Source: a virus. From it: DNA of 40,147 nt. The stretch lies in the IMG/VR virus record IMGVR_UViG_3300044729_000316, positions 1 to 40,147 of that record; one strand, written 5' to 3'. Position numbers and translations under genes: made by a program. The notes below the pieces were generated by a model, which saw only the letters and a program-made list of their open reading frames with translations, did no database searches and was not told the DNA's origin. Of the stretch, positions 37,617 to 40,147 are shown piece after piece; positions within the stretch are counted from its first letter, which is position 1; each line of letters opens with the position of its first letter.

Positions 37617-38158
37617 CTTGTCACCTCTGCGTTTACATTTAATTCACCCTGAACAAGTCGTGTTTTCACACCAGTAGGTGATGTTATCTCTAAATCATAA
37701 TAATAAGGGCCTGCAATTATTGCGCCTGTTTGTGCCGCTGTTGCGCGAACTGCAAGAGTTCCGCTAGGCCCATCAATTGTAATGCCACTTGTCTCTGTAA
37801 GCGTTAAAACTGCAACGGTGTCATTAGGTAGCGAGCGCAACTGCATACGGGCTGTGTAACCTGTAATGTCCACTGCGCTTAATGCATCTCCGCCTTGAAT
37901 GTACAAACCAGTAGCCGCATTAGTAACGGTAAATTGTGTTGAAGTGCGAGAAGCAATTGTCACATTACCTAAATTGTATTGGCTAGGCAAAATGCCTTCA
38001 ATGTAAACAGTCTGCCCTGCGCTAAATCCGTTTTCTGCGGTGTATGTAATAGTTGTACCGTTGCCTACTGCGTTTGTAATCGTTGCAGGCTGTGTGTACA
38101 AGAAATTGCGAAACCAATCAGAGCCTTGATCAATTATTGTGTTGTAATTGTCAGCCAT
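37613..38158 (-). CDS. BppU-like N-terminal fibre/base protein
   Basis: 181 aa. The text around IDQGSDWFRNFLYT, DITGYTARMQLRSLPNDTVA and GPYYYDLEITSPTGVKTRLV matches the widespread phage domain found in baseplate upper (BppU) and fibre-associated proteins; the ending VNAEVTR is usual. A Thr/Gly-rich beta insert (TITYTAENGFSAGQTVYIEG) interrupts it at about residues 25-90. It is upstream of the collagen fibre (4-base overlap) and probably anchors it. Confidence 0.7.
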   Translation of the reverse strand: MADNYNTIIDQGSDWFRNFLYTQPATITNAVGNGTTITYTAENGFSAGQTVYIEGILPSQYNLGNVTIASRTSTQFTVTNAATGLYIQGGDALSAVDITGYTARMQLRSLPNDTVAVLTLTETSGITIDGPSGTLAVRATAAQTGAIIAGPYYYDLEITSPTGVKTRLVQGELNVNAEVTR

Positions 38159-39579
38159 TACGCTCCTTGTGCCACCTCAGAATTTGTCACAATCATAGCG
38201 CTTCTACACGCTGAACAATGTGTAAATGATTTAGGCATAGGCAAGCCACACTTAGGGCAATGATTAGCGATAGCGTTAAAGTAATTACTAACCGTAACCT
38301 TTCCTAATAAATCGCTAAAACCCTGCACCATTGCATCAATACGGTCAGGTGAATTAGGTTCATCAACTGTCCAGGTACACATCTGATCTTCTAACTCTGC
38401 AAACTCGCCAATGTGGTGAATACGCCCCTGCTCATACATAGCCGCTACTGGTTCTGCTCTGAGTTTCTTACCTATGTGCGCTCGCACTTCTCTAATTGGC
38501 AAGGTAGGCCGTACTTGCTTTAGCACTGCGCCCACCATGTCACCGCCCTGGTTTACTTCCACCAAAACTGCATCTGCTTTGTAAGAGTCAAACAGTTCCA
38601 CCGCCTTTGTAGCCCACTGCAACGGTGAACCTCTGAATGAGTAATCACCAAGCACATAGCCCTGGCCATCTGAAGTAGATCCAACAACAACAATGCCTGT
38701 TTCATCTGACTTCTCTGAGTTAGTTACGGCAGGATCAACGCTTACAACAATGCGGGCCATAGTTGGGGCTGTTGCAATCCGTGTGCGATCAATTAAGCCT
38801 CTAGTCCATAACGCGCCTTCGACATCATCAAGGATTTCTCCATAAAGTTCTTGCCTACCTAATCGTGTGCCGTTGTAGCGGGCTTGTAATTCCATCAATG
38901 CGCTAGGGGCTAGGTTTGCGGCGTTATCAAATGTAGATCCCCTGGTAATAACTACTGATCCATCTGTACGGCCTGCAAGCATGCGTATCAGGGCCGTAGA
39001 ACGCGGTGTGGTGGTAACAATGACTCGCGGTTTTTTACCCAGGCGTAGGCCAAACTGCAACTGATCCCAGGCATCTTGATAGCGCCATGCACCTAACTCA
39101 TCACACCAAGCACCGTGATGCTGTGGGCCGCGGAAACGCTCAGGGTTATCTGCGCTGAATAGTTTTATGCGGCTACCGTTTTTAAGCAGGATCTCGCCAA
39201 TAGAACGGTTGTAATTCTGAAGCATTTGGTAACGCTGAAGTATTGCAACAATGCCTGACTCACCCTCTGCACATGTATCTCTTGCATCTGAGAATGTAGG
39301 AGCAACAACTGCCCAACGCGTAGCGGGTTGAATGATTGCTTGCCAGGCTATTTCTTCTGCGCCTAATCTTGTCTTGCCAAATCCACGGCCTGCCATTGCA
39401 AGCCAAATGTTCCAATCACCTTCAGGCGGTAGTTGTTCCTTCCGCGCCAGTTTGTTCTTCCATACCCAGCGGCTCGCCTTGATCCGTGAGTTCTGTGATG
39501 GTTGCAACCCCTCCAATTGTTGAGGCTTCAATAATTCTTGCGACTCGCTCAACTTCTCTGTCCAGGTCTGATCCGTCAT
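38158..39579 (-). CDS. terL: Large terminase subunit with C-terminal zinc ribbon
   Basis: 473 aa. Walker A GRGFGKT at 64-70, Walker B HHGAWCDELGAW (D160, E161), coupling TTTP near 190, and RNase H-like nuclease D282 in VVSVDPAVTNSEKSDETGI. The C-terminus adds HCPKCGLPMPKSFTHCSACR, a zinc ribbon (C441, C444, C455, C458) not usual in terminases. The start at 39579 (AGAGGTGG upstream) overlaps the small subunit gene by 158 bases; no later ATG fits before Walker A. Confidence 0.93.
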   Translation of the reverse strand: MTDQTWTEKLSESQELLKPQQLEGLQPSQNSRIKASRWVWKNKLARKEQLPPEGDWNIWLAMAGRGFGKTRLGAEEIAWQAIIQPATRWAVVAPTFSDARDTCAEGESGIVAILQRYQMLQNYNRSIGEILLKNGSRIKLFSADNPERFRGPQHHGAWCDELGAWRYQDAWDQLQFGLRLGKKPRVIVTTTPRSTALIRMLAGRTDGSVVITRGSTFDNAANLAPSALMELQARYNGTRLGRQELYGEILDDVEGALWTRGLIDRTRIATAPTMARIVVSVDPAVTNSEKSDETGIVVVGSTSDGQGYVLGDYSFRGSPLQWATKAVELFDSYKADAVLVEVNQGGDMVGAVLKQVRPTLPIREVRAHIGKKLRAEPVAAMYEQGRIHHIGEFAELEDQMCTWTVDEPNSPDRIDAMVQGFSDLLGKVTVSNYFNAIANHCPKCGLPMPKSFTHCSACRSAMIVTNSEVAQGA

Positions 39580-39919
39580 AAGTAACCACCTCTGCTTGTA
39601 CCTTCAATGGTGCATCTAATCCCAGTAACTTTGCGCGCTTATCAATTACGCGTAAAACAAAATCTGCCGCTCTTAGATTGCCAGCCACCGCAGGTTGCCA
39701 GTAGGTACGCTGAAGATTATCCAGGCGATCTAATTCCAATTCACGGTGTTCTTCTATTGCCGCAACGGGGTGACGCGTAAGAGCGCGTTTGTAAGCCTTT
39801 ACAACGCCTGCAATGCTCATGTCCACCATAACGGCTATCTCACGCCACACATAACCTTCATGGCGCAACTCAATTATGGTTGTTTCTTTTTCTACTAAAT
39901 TACGCGTATTTTCTACCAT
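39422..39919 (-). CDS. terS: Small terminase subunit
   Basis: 165 aa. The N-terminal HTH (IIELRHEGYVWREIAVMVDM then SIAGVVKAYKRALTR) recognises phage DNA; a central helical part (RELELDRLDNLQRTYWQPAV, NLRAADFVLRVIDKRAKLLG) forms the oligomer, as in terS of siphoviruses. The C-terminal 52 residues are coded in the stretch shared with terL. It follows dam by 20 bases across the circular join. Confidence 0.85.
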   Translation of the reverse strand: MVENTRNLVEKETTIIELRHEGYVWREIAVMVDMSIAGVVKAYKRALTRHPVAAIEEHRELELDRLDNLQRTYWQPAVAGNLRAADFVLRVIDKRAKLLGLDAPLKVQAEVVTYDGSDLDREVERVARIIEASTIGGVATITELTDQGEPLGMEEQTGAEGTTTA

Positions 39920-39939
39920 AATGTGTTCATGTTAATGTT

Positions 39940-40113
39940 TCAAAAAGTTTCCTGCAAGTTGAGCATCTTTACAATCATGGAAGGAAATGGTGCTGAGTTG
40001 GTAGCGTTACCAAACTTCAATCTACCTTTCAAAAACTCAATTTCATGCTCAATGCAATAATTATGAAACCACTTAGTATCTGTACGAGCAGGAAGCAATA
40101 GAATTACTGTATT
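39940..40113 (-). CDS. dam: DNA adenine methyltransferase, C-terminal part (joins 1-292)
   Basis: Frame from 40113 to the TGA at 39940: NTVILLLPARTDTKWFHNYC then IEHEIEFLKGRLKFGNATNS and APFPSMIVKMLNLQETF. These are the C-terminal family signatures (LLPARTDTKWFH, FLKGRLKFG, APFPSM). It lacks any start codon, because the N-terminal part is at the other end of the window. The stop is 20 bases before terS. Confidence 0.88.
   Translation of the reverse strand, partial: NTVILLLPARTDTKWFHNYCIEHEIEFLKGRLKFGNATNSAPFPSMIVKMLNLQETF
40098..40113. repeat. Right copy of the 16-bp terminal direct repeat
   Basis: Identical to bases 1-16, in the same dam frame. Overlap of the linear representation of a circular molecule. 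Confidence 0.85.
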
Positions 40114-40147
40114 GGGCCGGCCCGGGGGGGTGGGGGGGTGGGGGGGC
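40114..40147. other. G/C-rich low-complexity end, probable artefact
   Basis: 34 bases made almost only of G and C. After the shared 16-mer the left end reads C13, while here it reads a G-rich mixture. The dam protein is intact only with the left version, so this end is likely noise at a homopolymer. Confidence 0.75.

Noticed and set aside
40114-40147. G/C-rich end as a telomere or terminal structure
   Set aside because: The dam gene is intact only when it is ignored, and the left end has a different sequence at the same point.

Overview
This window looks like the complete, probably circular genome of a tailed siphovirus. The host is most likely an actinobacterium, and freshwater plankton of the acI/Nanopelagicales kind would fit. 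The evidence is a phage-borne WhiB regulator with all four cluster cysteines, a DUF2746-like lysis-region membrane protein and a ReqiPepy6 Gp37-like tail protein (both typical of actinophages), AT-leaning coding sequence, and two small proteins (13610-14308 and 14327-14626) of types I know from aquatic phages. No integrase, DNA polymerase or tRNA gene was seen, so a lytic life cycle relying on host replication is the simplest reading. The host and environment are inferences.

The two ends are one place. The first 16 bases recur at 40098-40113, and a Dam-type adenine methyltransferase begins at 292 on the minus strand, runs off the left end through a 13-base G run (C on the plus strand) and continues in frame from 40113 to 39940. 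The G/C-rich last 34 bases look like sequence or assembly noise at that homopolymer.

Almost everything is on the minus strand, so the transcription order runs from high to low coordinates. From the right: Dam, small and large terminase, a BppU-like protein and an 853-residue collagen-like fibre (35055-39919). A plus-strand cassette follows (32847-35062: GH130-like propeller, TPR protein, FkbM methyltransferase). Then come portal, a MuF protein fused to a zincin protease and an ADP-ribosyltransferase-like domain, a protease/scaffold fusion, major capsid protein, connectors, tail tube, tail chaperones with a -1 frameshift, tape measure, Dit, fibres and tail hub (12273-32763). The lysis block (10897-12254) has a CHAP endolysin and small membrane or lipoprotein genes and ends in a strong terminator at 10867-10889.

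Below it lies the early/replication arm (391-10832): metallophosphoesterase, an annealing-protein candidate, HTH proteins, a Cas4-like nuclease, WhiB, a DUF1376 replication protein, RusA, SSB, HNH nuclease, a secreted transglycosylase with an apparent CTG start, and a dense run of microproteins (27-60 aa), several with paired CxxC motifs or one membrane segment. These are joined by ATGA, TAATG or TGATG overlaps. One lone plus-strand gene (9118-9324) sits inside this arm.

Functionally, the early arm supplies recombination and ssDNA handling plus transcriptional control, the head/tail arm builds a siphovirus particle that may carry enzymatic cargo (the MuF fusion), and the plus-strand cassette probably alters a glycan on the virion fibre or the host. 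After small genes are added, no gene-free stretch longer than about 150 bases remains.
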